Origin: Dehalococcoides mccartyi
GTDB lineage: Bacteria; Chloroflexota; Dehalococcoidia; UBA2979
Assembly: GCA_945865925.1 (NCBI GenBank)
Contig: CAMBFG010000003.1
Coordinates: forward strand, 124,001 to 188,000
Direction: 5' to 3'
DNA length: 64,000 nucleotides
A program made the position numbers and the translations under genes. A model generated the notes under the pieces. That model had not been told where the DNA came from. It searched no databases and saw nothing but the letters and a program-made list of their open reading frames with translations. This document shows, piece after piece, positions 27,303 to 37,287 of this stretch; within the stretch, counting starts at the first letter, position 1; each line of letters opens with the position of its first letter.

Positions 27303-27324
27303 CGTTACAGATTCGTCACAGATT
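27303..27324. repeat. Tandem 11-mer in putative oriC
   Basis: cgttacagatt is followed directly by cgtcacagatt, differing at one base. A third degenerate copy (gtcacagaac) lies about 15 bases upstream. The AT-rich character fits an unwinding element, but this is inference. Confidence 0.55.
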
Positions 27325-27437
27325 CACCGTCCACGGAATCCCCACTACGACGATGACGATCAGAGAGTGGCGCCCCGGACACATAACCTCGACTCTGTTT
27401 GGGAGAACCAATTCCTTCGTTCGGAAGTTTGTGTGCA

Positions 27438-28706
27438 TTGATCGACGCCGCCGCTTTTGATGTTGCCGGGGGACGGGGTGGGGACGGCGTCGTGTCGTTC
27501 CGCCGCGAGAAGTTCGTACCGCACGGAGGGCCGGACGGTGGCGACGGCGGGCGCGGTGGAGACGTTGTGCTGGTCGCCAGTGCCCGCCTGAGCACCCTGG
27601 AGGCATTCCGGGACGGCCGGGCGCGTGAGGCCCTCCCAGGGGTCAAGGGAGGCGGCAACCAGAAGCGGGGCGCGTCCGCGGATGACCTTGTGCTAACCGT
27701 CCCCGTGGGGACCGTCGTGTGGGACGAGGCGAACGCTGACGAGCCGCTCGCCGACCTGACTGAGCACGGTGAGAGCGTCATCGTGGCGCGCGGTGGTCGA
27801 GGTGGCTGGGGCAACATGCGCTTCACTTCCCCGACGCGTCAGGCACCGATGTTTGCCCAGAAGGGTGCGGAGCCGCAGCACCGGAGCATCCGCCTCGAAC
27901 TGAAATTGCTCGCGGACGTCGGCCTCGTGGGTCTGCCGAACGCTGGGAAGTCGACGTTGCTCACGGCCTGGAGCCGCGCTCGTCCGAAGATCGGGGCCTA
28001 CCCGTTCACCACGCTCGAGCCTGAACTGGGCGTCGTGCCGCTGGGGTACGACTCGTTCGTGGCCGCGGACATGCCGGGGCTGATCGAGGGCGCCAGCCGC
28101 GGCGTCGGTCTCGGCCACGAGTTCCTGCGGCACATCGAGCGCACTCGAGTGCTCGTCCACCTGCTCGACATGTCGGGCGATGCGCCGCTCGAGGCATACG
28201 CGATGATTAACAACGAACTGGCCGAGTTCGGGCACGGGCTCGCGCAGAAGCCGCAGATCCTGGCGCTGAACAAGGTCGACACCCCCGACGGCGAAGCGCA
28301 GATCGAGTTGCTGCGCGAAGACATCGAGCGGCTAGGCGTGCGCTGGTTTGTGATTTCGGCCGCGACCGGGCAGGGAACGCGAGAACTGGCGCAGGCGTCG
28401 CTCGAAGTGTTGCGGCGCACGCAAGTGGAAGACCGGCAGGTCGTTTCCAACCAGGTGCCGGTGCTCACGCCCGAGCCAGTACGACGCAACCGCTTCGAGG
28501 TGGAGACTGGTCGCGATGGCGTCGTCTCGGTGGACGGCCCGACGCCGAACTGGCTGGCGCAGACGCTGAACCTCGAGCAGTTGGACCCGAGGCTGGAGTT
28601 CCTGGCACGAATGCGACGCATGGGCATCGAGCGTGTGCTGCGCCGGCACGGGGTGGCGACGGGCGACATGATCCGCGTGGGCGGAGTGCTGGTGCGCTGG
28701 GAATAG
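27438..28706 (+). CDS. obg: GTPase Obg/CgtA
   Basis: A 422-residue ribosome-associated GTPase. The glycine-rich Obg fold starts [16 protein letters not shown] and includes [19 protein letters not shown]. The G domain follows with [11 protein letters not shown] (G1), [10 protein letters not shown] (G3) and NKVD (G4). A C-terminal OCT domain ends [19 protein letters not shown]. The start is uncertain: TTG 27438 aligns with the family N-terminus and has GGAAG 10 bases upstream, while TTG 27399 (ORF track) has no visible site. Confidence 0.93.
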   Translation: MIDAAAFDVAGGRGGDGVVSFRREKFVPHGGPDGGDGGRGGDVVLVASARLSTLEAFRDGRAREALPGVKGGGNQKRGASADDLVLTVPVGTVVWDEANADEPLADLTEHGESVIVARGGRGGWGNMRFTSPTRQAPMFAQKGAEPQHRSIRLELKLLADVGLVGLPNAGKSTLLTAWSRARPKIGAYPFTTLEPELGVVPLGYDSFVAADMPGLIEGASRGVGLGHEFLRHIERTRVLVHLLDMSGDAPLEAYAMINNELAEFGHGLAQKPQILALNKVDTPDGEAQIELLREDIERLGVRWFVISAATGQGTRELAQASLEVLRRTQVEDRQVVSNQVPVLTPEPVRRNRFEVETGRDGVVSVDGPTPNWLAQTLNLEQLDPRLEFLARMRRMGIERVLRRHGVATGDMIRVGGVLVRWE

Positions 28707-28728
28707 TCGGGGTGGGGAGTAGTCGAGG

Positions 28729-29334
28729 ATGGCGAGCAACGACGCGCGCTTCGGACTGCTCGGCGGGACCTTCGACCCGCCACACAACGCGCACCTCGCG
28801 CTCGCCGAGGCAGCCCGGTTCTCGCTCGACCTCGACCGTGTGGTCTTCGTGCCAGCGGGTGACCCGTGGCGGAAGGCCTCGCGCGATGTGACCCCGCCCG
28901 CCTCCCGCCTCGAGATGACTCGCGCGCTCGTCGAGGGCATCCCCTGGGCCGAGGTGAGTGCGGTCGAGGTGGAGCGGGACGGCCCGTCCTACACCGCCGA
29001 CACTGTCGAGGTGCTGTCACGGCGCGGCGGCGACTGGTGGGTAATCCTCGGCGCGGACGCGCTCGCTGACCTCGAACACTGGCACGACCCGGCTCGGATT
29101 TTCGCGTACGCGCGGCTGGCGGTCGCGGCACGCCCGGGCACCGTGATCGAGGCGTCCCCCGCACTGCGGGCACTCGTCCCCAACGTTGTCGCGAGCATCG
29201 ACCGCGTGCGCATGGCGGAGGTCGACCTGTCCTCGACCGAAGTACGGCAACGGCTGCGTGTCGGTGCGGAGGTCGACGACGTGCTGCCGGAGCGAGTGCG
29301 CGGTGTCATCGAACGGCTCGGGCTGTACCGCTAG
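28729..29334 (+). CDS. nadD: Nicotinate-nucleotide adenylyltransferase
   Basis: A 201-residue enzyme transferring AMP to nicotinate mononucleotide in NAD synthesis. It has GGTFDPPHNAHL with the (T/H)xxH nucleotidyltransferase motif and a C-terminal DLSSTEVRQRL (SSTxxR). It starts 22 bases after obg, matching the common obg-nadD order. Its stop shares CTAG with the convergent methyltransferase. Confidence 0.95.
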   Translation: MASNDARFGLLGGTFDPPHNAHLALAEAARFSLDLDRVVFVPAGDPWRKASRDVTPPASRLEMTRALVEGIPWAEVSAVEVERDGPSYTADTVEVLSRRGGDWWVILGADALADLEHWHDPARIFAYARLAVAARPGTVIEASPALRALVPNVVASIDRVRMAEVDLSSTEVRQRLRVGAEVDDVLPERVRGVIERLGLYR

Positions 29335-30068
29335 CCCTCGGCTTGAGCCTCGGACCCCTCACCCGGCGGGCGGCCGATCAGGATCGAGGCGCGTGGGATC
29401 GGCGGCAGCAGGAACGGCCGCAAGTCTGCGTCGCGGGTGAAGGTGAAGCCGGCCTCCTCGGCGAGCCCTCGCAGCGTCTTCGTCGAGCGCAGGCGCGGGC
29501 GGCGCACGCCCGTCGAGAGGGTGCGTGCGTTCCAAGCGTCGAGGGCGCGGTGGCCGGTCGGCCCGAACTCCCACACCAGCGCGAGCCCACCTGGCTCCAG
29601 CACCCGGCGCACTTCGATGAACAGCGCGCGCACGTCGTCGTCGTCGAGGTGCTTCACGACGTGTCCGCACAGCACGAGGTTGAACGCACCGTCCGCGAAG
29701 GGAAGCGCCGTCGCGCTGCCCTGCACCAGGCCGGCGCCGCGCTCGAAGTTGTTCTCGTCCGCGTCGGCGAGCCGGAGGACGGTGCGCGAGACATCGAGTC
29801 CGACCGGCGCGCGGTCGCAGGCGAGGGTGTCGTCCAGCATGCGCATGACGGTGCCGCGCCCCGTGCCGATGTCCAGCATGCGGACGGTGTGGTCGAGTTT
29901 GAGGTTGGCCTTCAGCCGATAGAGCGGCGCGTTGGCGAACCACTGCCCGAGCGGCCCCATCCACCATCGAATCCCCCGCGCCGACAGCGAGTCGGAGCCG
30001 AGCCAGCGCTCGTACTCAGCAGCGCGTCGCGCCTGCTCGCCGGGGTCGGAGTGGTGATGTGCCGTCAC
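29331..30068 (-). CDS. Class I SAM-dependent methyltransferase
   Basis: A 245-residue protein with motif I VRMLDIGTGRGTVMRML near residue 63, an acidic strand-2 end PVGLDVSRTV, and the late RRVLEPGGLALVWEF strand. It belongs to the Methyltransf_11/25 type; the substrate is unknown. The start is a GTG with a poor ribosome-binding context. It is the last gene of the gyrB-30101 run. Confidence 0.82.
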   Translation of the reverse strand: MTAHHHSDPGEQARRAAEYERWLGSDSLSARGIRWWMGPLGQWFANAPLYRLKANLKLDHTVRMLDIGTGRGTVMRMLDDTLACDRAPVGLDVSRTVLRLADADENNFERGAGLVQGSATALPFADGAFNLVLCGHVVKHLDDDDVRALFIEVRRVLEPGGLALVWEFGPTGHRALDAWNARTLSTGVRRPRLRSTKTLRGLAEEAGFTFTRDADLRPFLLPPIPRASILIGRPPGEGSEAQAEG

Positions 30069-30100
30069 GCCTCGATGGTGTCACGGGGCAGGGGCGTGGG

Positions 30101-30610
30101 CTAGCGTGGCTCCACCGTCCGAGATTCACGGCGGGGCGCGTCCGGTTCACGCAGGTCGAAGGTCATGCGGACGCGGGCGTTGCGGGCGGTGGCCCAGTCG
30201 CACATCGCGGCGAGCTCGCGGAGGCGTGGGGCCAGGTGCTCGTAGCCGGCGATGAGCGGGGCGAGCGTCTCGTCGGGGGCCTCGATGTGCGCGGCGACCT
30301 CGCGGACGCAGGCGGCCAGGGCGATCGCGGGCTGCCAGGAGCGTTCGAGTTCGCGACGGTCGAGTTCGGAGTCGAAGTCGCGGTCGGCGTACTTGAGGAG
30401 CGGTTTCAGGTCGACCTTGTGCTTCCGCTTCAGGTGCGTCGCGGCGTCGCCGAGTTCGTGCTGGCCGCCGAACTCAGCGGAGTAGGCCCACGAGGCGAAG
30501 AAGAGGATCGAGACCGGGTCGTCCGTGAACGGGAACGGGCAGACCTCGTCGGTGTCGAACTCGACGAAGAAGCGGTGGGGGACGCCGGGCGGGATCGTGG
30601 CGGTGGACAT
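30101..30610 (-). CDS. Hypothetical protein (169 aa) downstream of gyrB
   Basis: No family is recognised. The protein begins MSTATIPPGVPHRFFVEFDTDEVCPF, has an aromatic-rich segment (FFASWAYSAEF), then helical, charged sequence, and ends in a basic tail. GGAG lies 8 bases before the ATG. It starts 17 bases after the gyrB stop on the same strand, so it is probably co-transcribed with gyrB. Confidence 0.6.
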   Translation of the reverse strand: MSTATIPPGVPHRFFVEFDTDEVCPFPFTDDPVSILFFASWAYSAEFGGQHELGDAATHLKRKHKVDLKPLLKYADRDFDSELDRRELERSWQPAIALAACVREVAAHIEAPDETLAPLIAGYEHLAPRLRELAAMCDWATARNARVRMTFDLREPDAPRRESRTVEPR

Positions 30611-30627
30611 CGAGCGCTCCGGCGTCG

Positions 30628-32748
<2,121 letters not shown>

Positions 32749-32749
32749 C

Positions 32750-32755
32750 TAGAAT
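32750..32755 (+). promoter_or_regulatory. -10 element (TAGAAT) of a likely leaderless promoter
   Basis: TAGAAT ends 7 bases before ATG 32763 and overlaps the alternative ATG 32754, which it therefore argues against. Confidence 0.55.
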
Positions 32756-32762
32756 GGCCCGA

Positions 32763-33212
32763 ATGTCCAGTGATTCCGCCTCGATCACGCTTCAGCCGAT
32801 CGGCCTCGTGCGCAACGCCGAGGCCGATGTGGCTCGCCTTGACTGGTCGCGCGTGCGCTCGCAGATCGTGCTCGCCGAGGGGCTCGCGGACGCGCTGCTC
32901 GGGCTCGCGGATTACTCGCACGTGATCGTCGTGGGCTGGCTCCACGAACTGCCCGAGGCGATGCGCGAACGCCGTCAGGCGTATCCCAGCGGCGACGACC
33001 GCTACCCGCTGCAGGGTGCCCTCGCGCTGCGTGGCGCGCGGCCCAACCCGCTGAGCGTGACCGTCTGTCGCCTGCTCAAGATCGAAGGCGTGACCATCGA
33101 GGTCGAGGGCCTCGATCTGGTCGACGGCACGCCGGTGCTCGACGTGAAGCCGTACATCGCGGCGTACGACGCGGTGCCGAAGGCCTCGATCCCTCGCTGG
33201 GCGCGCGGCTAG
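32763..33212 (+). CDS. TrmO/TsaA-like tRNA methyltransferase (UPF0066)
   Basis: A 149-residue protein of the TsaA/TrmO family: LQPIGLVRNAE at the N-terminus, a YSHVIVVGWLHE strand, then RGARPNPLSVTVCRLLKIEG and GTPVLDVKPYI, which are the SAM-binding signature parts. TrmO methylates t6A37 in tRNA, although distant members have other or unknown roles. The Arg-Pro-Asn-Pro motif is kept. It shares one base with the next gene. Confidence 0.82.
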   Translation: MSSDSASITLQPIGLVRNAEADVARLDWSRVRSQIVLAEGLADALLGLADYSHVIVVGWLHELPEAMRERRQAYPSGDDRYPLQGALALRGARPNPLSVTVCRLLKIEGVTIEVEGLDLVDGTPVLDVKPYIAAYDAVPKASIPRWARG

Positions 33213-34012
33213 TGGTGACGACCCGTTCTCCTGGCCGGAGACGCGCTAGCCCGAGTCGAGGGTTGCAGGCTGGGCGTACGGGCCTCGACGGGCGCGAGCC
33301 GGGCCTCGCACGCCGCCCGTACACGAAGCGCGACCTCGACATGATCTACCGCGCGCTGCTTGAGGCGTACGGGCCGCAGCAGTGGTGGCCGACCGCCGCC
33401 GAAGACGGTCCGGCGCAGCGCTTCGAGATCTGCCTCGGCGCGATCCTGACGCAGAACACGGCGTGGCGCGGTGCGGCCGCGGCCCTCGCAAACCTCCAGG
33501 GCGCGGGCGCGACGACACCTGAGGCGATCCTCGATCTGCCGGAGCCGGTACTCGGCGAATTGCTGCGGCCGAGCGGCTACTTCAACGCGAAGGCGCGGAA
33601 GGTGCGCGCGTTCTGCGCCGCCGTCCTCGATGCGGGGGGCATCGACGCGCTGCTCGCCGGCGATGCGGACGAGGTGCGCGCGCGGCTGCTAGCGCTGTGG
33701 GGTGTCGGCCCCGAGACCGCTGACGCGATGACCCTCTACGCCGGGCGGAAGCCGACGTTCGTCGTGGACGCGTACGCCTACCGGCTCTTCGAACGCCTCG
33801 GCCGGCCGCCGGGGAAGCGCGACTACGACACGTACCGCTTGTACTTCCTCGGGAAGTTGGGCGACGACGTGTGGACGCTGAACCAGTGGCACGCGCTGAT
33901 CGTGCGCCACGGTCAGCAGACCTGCCTGCGCACGAAGCCGCAGTGCGGCGCCTGCATCCTGGAACCTCGCTGCGAGTTCGCCCGCGGTGCTGCCGCCAGC
34001 GAGGGAGAGTGA
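33212..34012 (+). CDS. Endonuclease III-like HhH-GPD DNA glycosylase
   Basis: A base-excision repair protein with the HhH-GPD fold: ICLGAILTQNTAWRGAAAAL (substrate pocket), LLALWGVGPETADAMTLYAG (helix-hairpin-helix) and VVDAYAYRLF with the catalytic Asp. It ends with a Cys cluster (CLRTKPQCGACILEPRC), a likely [4Fe-4S] loop. The start is uncertain. GTG 33212 abuts the previous stop but gives 43 unusual residues; family homology begins near MIYRALLEAYG, with ATG at 33341. Confidence 0.85.
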   Translation: MVTTRSPGRRRASPSRGLQAGRTGLDGREPGLARRPYTKRDLDMIYRALLEAYGPQQWWPTAAEDGPAQRFEICLGAILTQNTAWRGAAAALANLQGAGATTPEAILDLPEPVLGELLRPSGYFNAKARKVRAFCAAVLDAGGIDALLAGDADEVRARLLALWGVGPETADAMTLYAGRKPTFVVDAYAYRLFERLGRPPGKRDYDTYRLYFLGKLGDDVWTLNQWHALIVRHGQQTCLRTKPQCGACILEPRCEFARGAAASEGE

Positions 34013-34245
34013 TGGCCAAGCGCTCGATGCGCACGGCGGCGTGGTCGCTCCTGATGGGCCTCGTCGCCGCGCGCTTCGTCAACGAAGTGGCGCCGGTCCT
34101 CGTGCAGGCGGTCGTGGGCGTCGGCGCTGCCGTGGGCACGGACTGGCTGCTGCGCTGGCGCGAGGCACGTCGTGAGGCGCGCATCGATGCGATGGCCGCG
34201 CGCGCGGACGAGGAGCGGGACGAGCGGCTGGGGCGCGATCGGTAG
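34012..34245 (+). CDS. Small membrane-associated protein (77 aa)
   Basis: The ATG overlaps the previous stop (TGATG) and has GGGAG upstream. The N-terminal half is hydrophobic (TAAWSLLMGLVAA and VLVQAVVGVGAAVG), giving one or two possible membrane segments. The C-terminal third is a charged helix (REARREARIDAMAARADEERDER). No family is recognised. It is co-transcribed with the endonuclease III-like gene. Confidence 0.55.
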   Translation: MAKRSMRTAAWSLLMGLVAARFVNEVAPVLVQAVVGVGAAVGTDWLLRWREARREARIDAMAARADEERDERLGRDR

Positions 34246-34319
34246 GCCGGAGGGGCATTTCGCCTCGGCGGTTGCTCGGGCGGGGGACGGGCGACAGACT
34301 GGCGGGCGAGGGGTAACGC

Positions 34320-35417
34320 ATGGAACTCGGCATCATCGGCAAGTCGCGGAGTGGGAAGACCTCGCTGTTCAACGCGGTGACGCGGGGGACGGCGCAGGTG
34401 GGGGCGTACTCGACGGGCACAGAGCCGAACGTCGGCGTGGTGAAGGTGCCGGATCCGAGGCTGGACGCGCTGGCCGAGGTGTTCAAGCCGAAGAAACTCA
34501 CCCCCGCCGAGATCCGCTGGGTGGATTTTCCCGCTGGCTCCTTCGGCAAGGACGCACCCGGCGCGCAGTTCCTCGCGCAGATCGCGAAGGCGGACGCCCT
34601 CGTCCACGTCGTGCGCGCGTTCGAGGACGAGTCCGTGCCGCACCCGGACGGCGGGGCGATCGATCCCCACGGCGACATCGAGGCGCTCGACCTCGAACTG
34701 GCGTTCTCCGACCTGGCGCTGATCGAGCGACGGGTACACCGCATCGATGTGGAGATGCGTGCGATGAAGCCGGCCGACCGTCCGGCGATGGAGACCCACC
34801 AGGAGTTGCTGCGCCGGATGCAGGCGCACCTTGAGGGCGGTGCGGGTCTGCGGTCGATGACCTTCAACGAGATTGAGGACAAGGAACTGCGCGCGTACCA
34901 GTTCGTCACCCGACTGCCGGTGCTGCTGATCGTGAACATCGGCGAGGCCGATGTCGCGAAGGCGGCGGAGATCGAGGCGGAGTTCACCGCGCGCTACGCG
35001 GGTAGCAGCGTCTCGGTCGCCGCGCTCTGCGCGAAGATCGAGGCGGAACTGTCGCAGATGGAGCCGGACGAGGCGGCGGTGTTCCGCGCCGACCTCGGAC
35101 TGGCGGCGGAGTCGCCGCTCGACCGCGCGATCGTGGCGGCGTACGGCCTGCTCGGCCTGCAGTCGTTCCTCACGGCGGGCGAGGACGAGGTGCGCGCGTG
35201 GACCGTCCGCAAGGGCGCCAGCGCCCCCGAGGCGGCGGGCAAGATCCACTCCGACCTCGAACGCGGCTTCATCCGCGCCGAGGTGGCGGGCTGGAATGAC
35301 TACGTGAGCGCGAAGGGTTCCAACGCCGAACTGAAGAAGGCCGGCAAACTCCGCACTGAGGGCAAGCAGTACATCGTCCAGGACGGCGATGTGCTGAACA
35401 TCCTCTTCAACGTCTGA
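34320..35417 (+). CDS. Divergent YchF/OLA1-type GTPase-like protein
   Basis: A 365-residue protein matching YchF in layout. G1 is IIGKSRSGKTSLFNAV, a G domain with an inserted helical segment (about 115-170) follows, and a C-terminal TGS-like domain has RKGASAPEAAGKIHSDLERGFIRAEV. The G3 DxxG is replaced by DFPAGSFGKD, and the G4/NxxE position reads VNIGEAD. It therefore looks like a distinct subfamily rather than canonical ychF. Nucleotide specificity is unknown. GAGGGG lies 7 bases before the ATG. Confidence 0.78.
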   Translation: MELGIIGKSRSGKTSLFNAVTRGTAQVGAYSTGTEPNVGVVKVPDPRLDALAEVFKPKKLTPAEIRWVDFPAGSFGKDAPGAQFLAQIAKADALVHVVRAFEDESVPHPDGGAIDPHGDIEALDLELAFSDLALIERRVHRIDVEMRAMKPADRPAMETHQELLRRMQAHLEGGAGLRSMTFNEIEDKELRAYQFVTRLPVLLIVNIGEADVAKAAEIEAEFTARYAGSSVSVAALCAKIEAELSQMEPDEAAVFRADLGLAAESPLDRAIVAAYGLLGLQSFLTAGEDEVRAWTVRKGASAPEAAGKIHSDLERGFIRAEVAGWNDYVSAKGSNAELKKAGKLRTEGKQYIVQDGDVLNILFNV

Positions 35418-35420
35418 TCG

Positions 35421-35813
35421 ATGCCTGACACCGGCTCGTTCTGGTGGTGGGCACTCCTCGTCGTTGGCTTGTCGATAGTGCTCCTTCTTGCGGCGGGTGC
35501 GTTCGTCTGGTGGCGTTCGCGTCGGCTGCGCCGTGTCGTCCGCGCGCTGAAGGCCCTCGGCTGGCGGCGCGGACTCCGAGGCGCTTGGGGGCTTGCACGC
35601 GATCCACGGACGCCGTGGTCGGTGCGACTGCTGCCGGTGCCCTTGTTCCTCTACCTCGCGATGCCGTTCGACCTCGTGCCGGACTTCATTCCGGTGCTCG
35701 GCCAACTGGACGATGTGCTGATCGTGGCGGCGGTCGCGTGGCTCGTGCTGCGCCTGACGCCGCCCGAGGTGTTGCGGGAACACCTGGGCGTCGATCTCCA
35801 GTCGCTGGAGTAG
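35421..35813 (+). CDS. YkvA/DUF1232 membrane protein
   Basis: A 130-residue protein. One N-terminal transmembrane helix ([24 protein letters not shown]) is followed by a basic stretch and a DUF1232 domain with the signature [18 protein letters not shown]. The family function is unknown. It starts 3 bases after the YchF-like gene. Confidence 0.85.
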   Translation: MPDTGSFWWWALLVVGLSIVLLLAAGAFVWWRSRRLRRVVRALKALGWRRGLRGAWGLARDPRTPWSVRLLPVPLFLYLAMPFDLVPDFIPVLGQLDDVLIVAAVAWLVLRLTPPEVLREHLGVDLQSLE

Positions 35814-35829
35814 CCCCGCGTACGCCTCG

Positions 35830-35835
35830 TATGAT
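35830..35835 (+). promoter_or_regulatory. -10 element (TATGAT) of a likely leaderless promoter
   Basis: TATGAT ends 6 bases before the GTG start of the XdhC-like gene. No ribosome-binding site lies between them. Confidence 0.55.
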
Positions 35836-35841
35836 CGGGCC

Positions 35842-36690
35842 GTGCAAGACGCTTCCCCCGGCTCAACCGCGGTCGCCCTCGTCGACGCGATCGAGGCTGC
35901 CCTCGCGGGCGGGCCGCCGGTCGCTGTCGCGACGGTGGTGACGGGCGGCGCGGCGAGCTTGGCTGCTGGCGCGAAGCTGCTGGTGCGCGCGGACGGGCGG
36001 ACGCTCGGCTCGCTGGGAAGCGCCGAGGCGAACGAGGCGCTGCGGGAGATTGCGGTCGCGGCGTTCACGGCGATGCCGCGGATCGTGACCGGCACGTGGT
36101 ACCTCGCTGACGGTGCCGCCACGGACCGTCCGTCGCAGGCGGTCGAGGGCGCTGCCGAAGTGATGCTCCAACTGTTCGAGGCGCCCGCGCGGTTGGTGAT
36201 TGTGGGTGCCGGCCATGTTGGCCTGGCGCTCGCGACGATGGCTGAACTACTTGGGTACGAGACGACGGTGCTGGACGACCGCGTCGAGTTCGCGAACCGC
36301 GAACGGTTCCCGATGGCGCATCGCATCCTCGTCGAAGAGGTCGGCGCCGCGCTCGACTCGCTCACGCTCGACGCCTCGACGGCTGTCGTATTGGTATCGC
36401 GCGGGCACCGGGTGGACGAAGAGGCGCTGCGGCACGCGGTCGGGCGAGGCGCGGGCTACGTGGGGATGATCGGGAGCCGGCGTCGGACACGGACGGTGCT
36501 CGACCACCTCGCCGCCGAGGGGTACCCGGCGGCGGCGCTGGAGGCGGTCTCGACGCCGGTGGGCCTCGATATTGGGGCGGAGACTCCGGAGGAGATCGCG
36601 GTGTCGATCCTGGCGGAGATGACCATGGTGCGGCGCGGTGGCACGGGCACGCGAATGAGTCAGAATCGGTCAGCGGACAGTCCTACATAA
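35842..36690 (+). CDS. XdhC/CoxI-family protein with Rossmann domain, degenerate N-domain
   Basis: A 282-residue XdhC-type protein; this family inserts sulfurated molybdenum cofactor into xanthine dehydrogenase or CO dehydrogenase type enzymes. The C-terminal XdhC Rossmann domain is clear: LVIVGAGHVGLALA, TVLDDR and GAGYVGMIGSRRR...GLDIGAETPEEIAVSI. The N-terminal domain is degenerate: the expected GxIGGGCxE reads GSLGSAEAN, so the Cys is lost. The intact N-domain is encoded separately at 36972. Confidence 0.85.
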   Translation: MQDASPGSTAVALVDAIEAALAGGPPVAVATVVTGGAASLAAGAKLLVRADGRTLGSLGSAEANEALREIAVAAFTAMPRIVTGTWYLADGAATDRPSQAVEGAAEVMLQLFEAPARLVIVGAGHVGLALATMAELLGYETTVLDDRVEFANRERFPMAHRILVEEVGAALDSLTLDASTAVVLVSRGHRVDEEALRHAVGRGAGYVGMIGSRRRTRTVLDHLAAEGYPAAALEAVSTPVGLDIGAETPEEIAVSILAEMTMVRRGGTGTRMSQNRSADSPT

Positions 36691-36721
36691 CGCGCAGCGC
36701 TTATGCTATCGTCCACGCGCC

Positions 36722-36850
36722 GTCGGTTGAAACCGGATTCGGTGAGGCCGCCGCTCCTAAATGCCAGTTCCCTCTGGGGCATCAGGGCCGAGCAATCGGT
36801 CCTGATGCTTTATGGGCCCCTGCGGGTGGGCCCAAGGCATCAGATCCGGC
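36722..36850 (+). ncRNA. Structured RNA element, candidate Moco-type riboswitch
   Basis: A gene-free stretch between two XdhC-family genes with strong folding potential. It has a GGUGAGGCCGCCGCUCC core, an imperfect hairpin atgccag/ctggggcat, and a 13-bp helix 36779-36791/36796-36808 capped by a GCAA GNRA tetraloop. A gggccc/gggccc hairpin follows. The 3' strand CTGATGC of the long helix can instead pair with a second GCATCAG at 36837-36843, suggesting a switch. The Moco assignment rests on the neighbouring genes and partial recall of the motif. Confidence 0.5.
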
Positions 36851-36933
36851 GCGTTTGGGGCGCTCGCCGGTGAGCGTGCGGCCTCTCACGTATTACGTCT
36901 GTCCTCGGCTGACGGATCTCAGGCCTTGCGCCG

Positions 36934-36939
36934 TATGAT
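36934..36939 (+). promoter_or_regulatory. -10-like element (TATGAT) upstream of the small XdhC gene
   Basis: TATGAT with a weak CTGACG -35 at an 18-base spacing. It lies downstream of the structured RNA, so it might give a riboswitch-independent transcript. Confidence 0.35.
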
Positions 36940-36971
36940 CGAGGCGAACCCCAATCGAGCGGGAGACCTGT

Positions 36972-37283
36972 ATGTCCCTGGATCTGTACCGCGAACTCCG
37001 CGAATCCCTGGCGACCGGGCAGCCGCGCGTCCTGGCGACAGTGGCGGACACCCGCGGCTCCACGCCTCGGAAGGCTGGGGCGCAGATGCTCCTGCGGCCG
37101 GACGGGTCGTTCTCCGGGACGATCGGCGGCGGTTGCGGCGAGGCGGAGGTCTGGCAGGAAGCCATGGAGACCATGGCGGACGGGCAGCCTCGGACGGTCG
37201 TGGTGGACCTCACCGAGCCGGTGGACGGCGACGACAAGATTTGTGGTGGCGTGATGCGTGTGTTCGTGGAGCGGATCGGGTAG
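36972..37283 (+). CDS. XdhC/CoxI small N-terminal domain protein
   Basis: A 103-residue protein consisting only of the XdhC/CoxI N-domain: VADTRGSTPRKAGAQML, then GTIGGGCGEAEVW with the conserved Cys, and ICGGVMRVFVE. It complements the upstream protein, whose own N-domain has lost the Cys. The two are likely to function together in molybdenum hydroxylase maturation. GGGAGA precedes the ATG. The molybdoenzyme itself is not in the window. Confidence 0.88.
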   Translation: MSLDLYRELRESLATGQPRVLATVADTRGSTPRKAGAQMLLRPDGSFSGTIGGGCGEAEVWQEAMETMADGQPRTVVVDLTEPVDGDDKICGGVMRVFVERIG

Positions 37284-37287
37284 CGCG

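Larger units (their letters stand above)
27035..27437. other. Probable chromosomal origin region (oriC) downstream of dnaA
   Basis: A 403-bp gene-free, visibly AT-richer gap directly after dnaA. It contains DnaA-box-like 9-mers: TTACCCACA (27064-27072), TTATCCCCA (27083-27091), and on the minus strand TTGTCCACG (27157-27165) and CTGTCCACA (27179-27187). Each is one or two bases from TTATCCACA/TTGTCCACA. It also has a 10-bp inverted repeat, a 13-bp direct repeat and tandem 11-mers. The origin assignment is an inference from position and content. Confidence 0.75.

Noticed and set aside
33582-36365. 927-aa minus-strand ORF
   Set aside because: A low-complexity shadow across endonuclease III-like, YchF-like, DUF1232 and XdhC genes.
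36722-36850. tRNA, SRP RNA or RNase P RNA as the identity of the structured region
   Set aside because: There is no tRNA T-arm and anticodon arrangement, no GUCAGGUCCGGAAGGAAGC SRP core and no RNase P GAGGAAAGTCC motif.
36722-36850. Cobalamin or TPP riboswitch
   Set aside because: The GCCACTG B12 box and the CTGAGA TPP core are absent.
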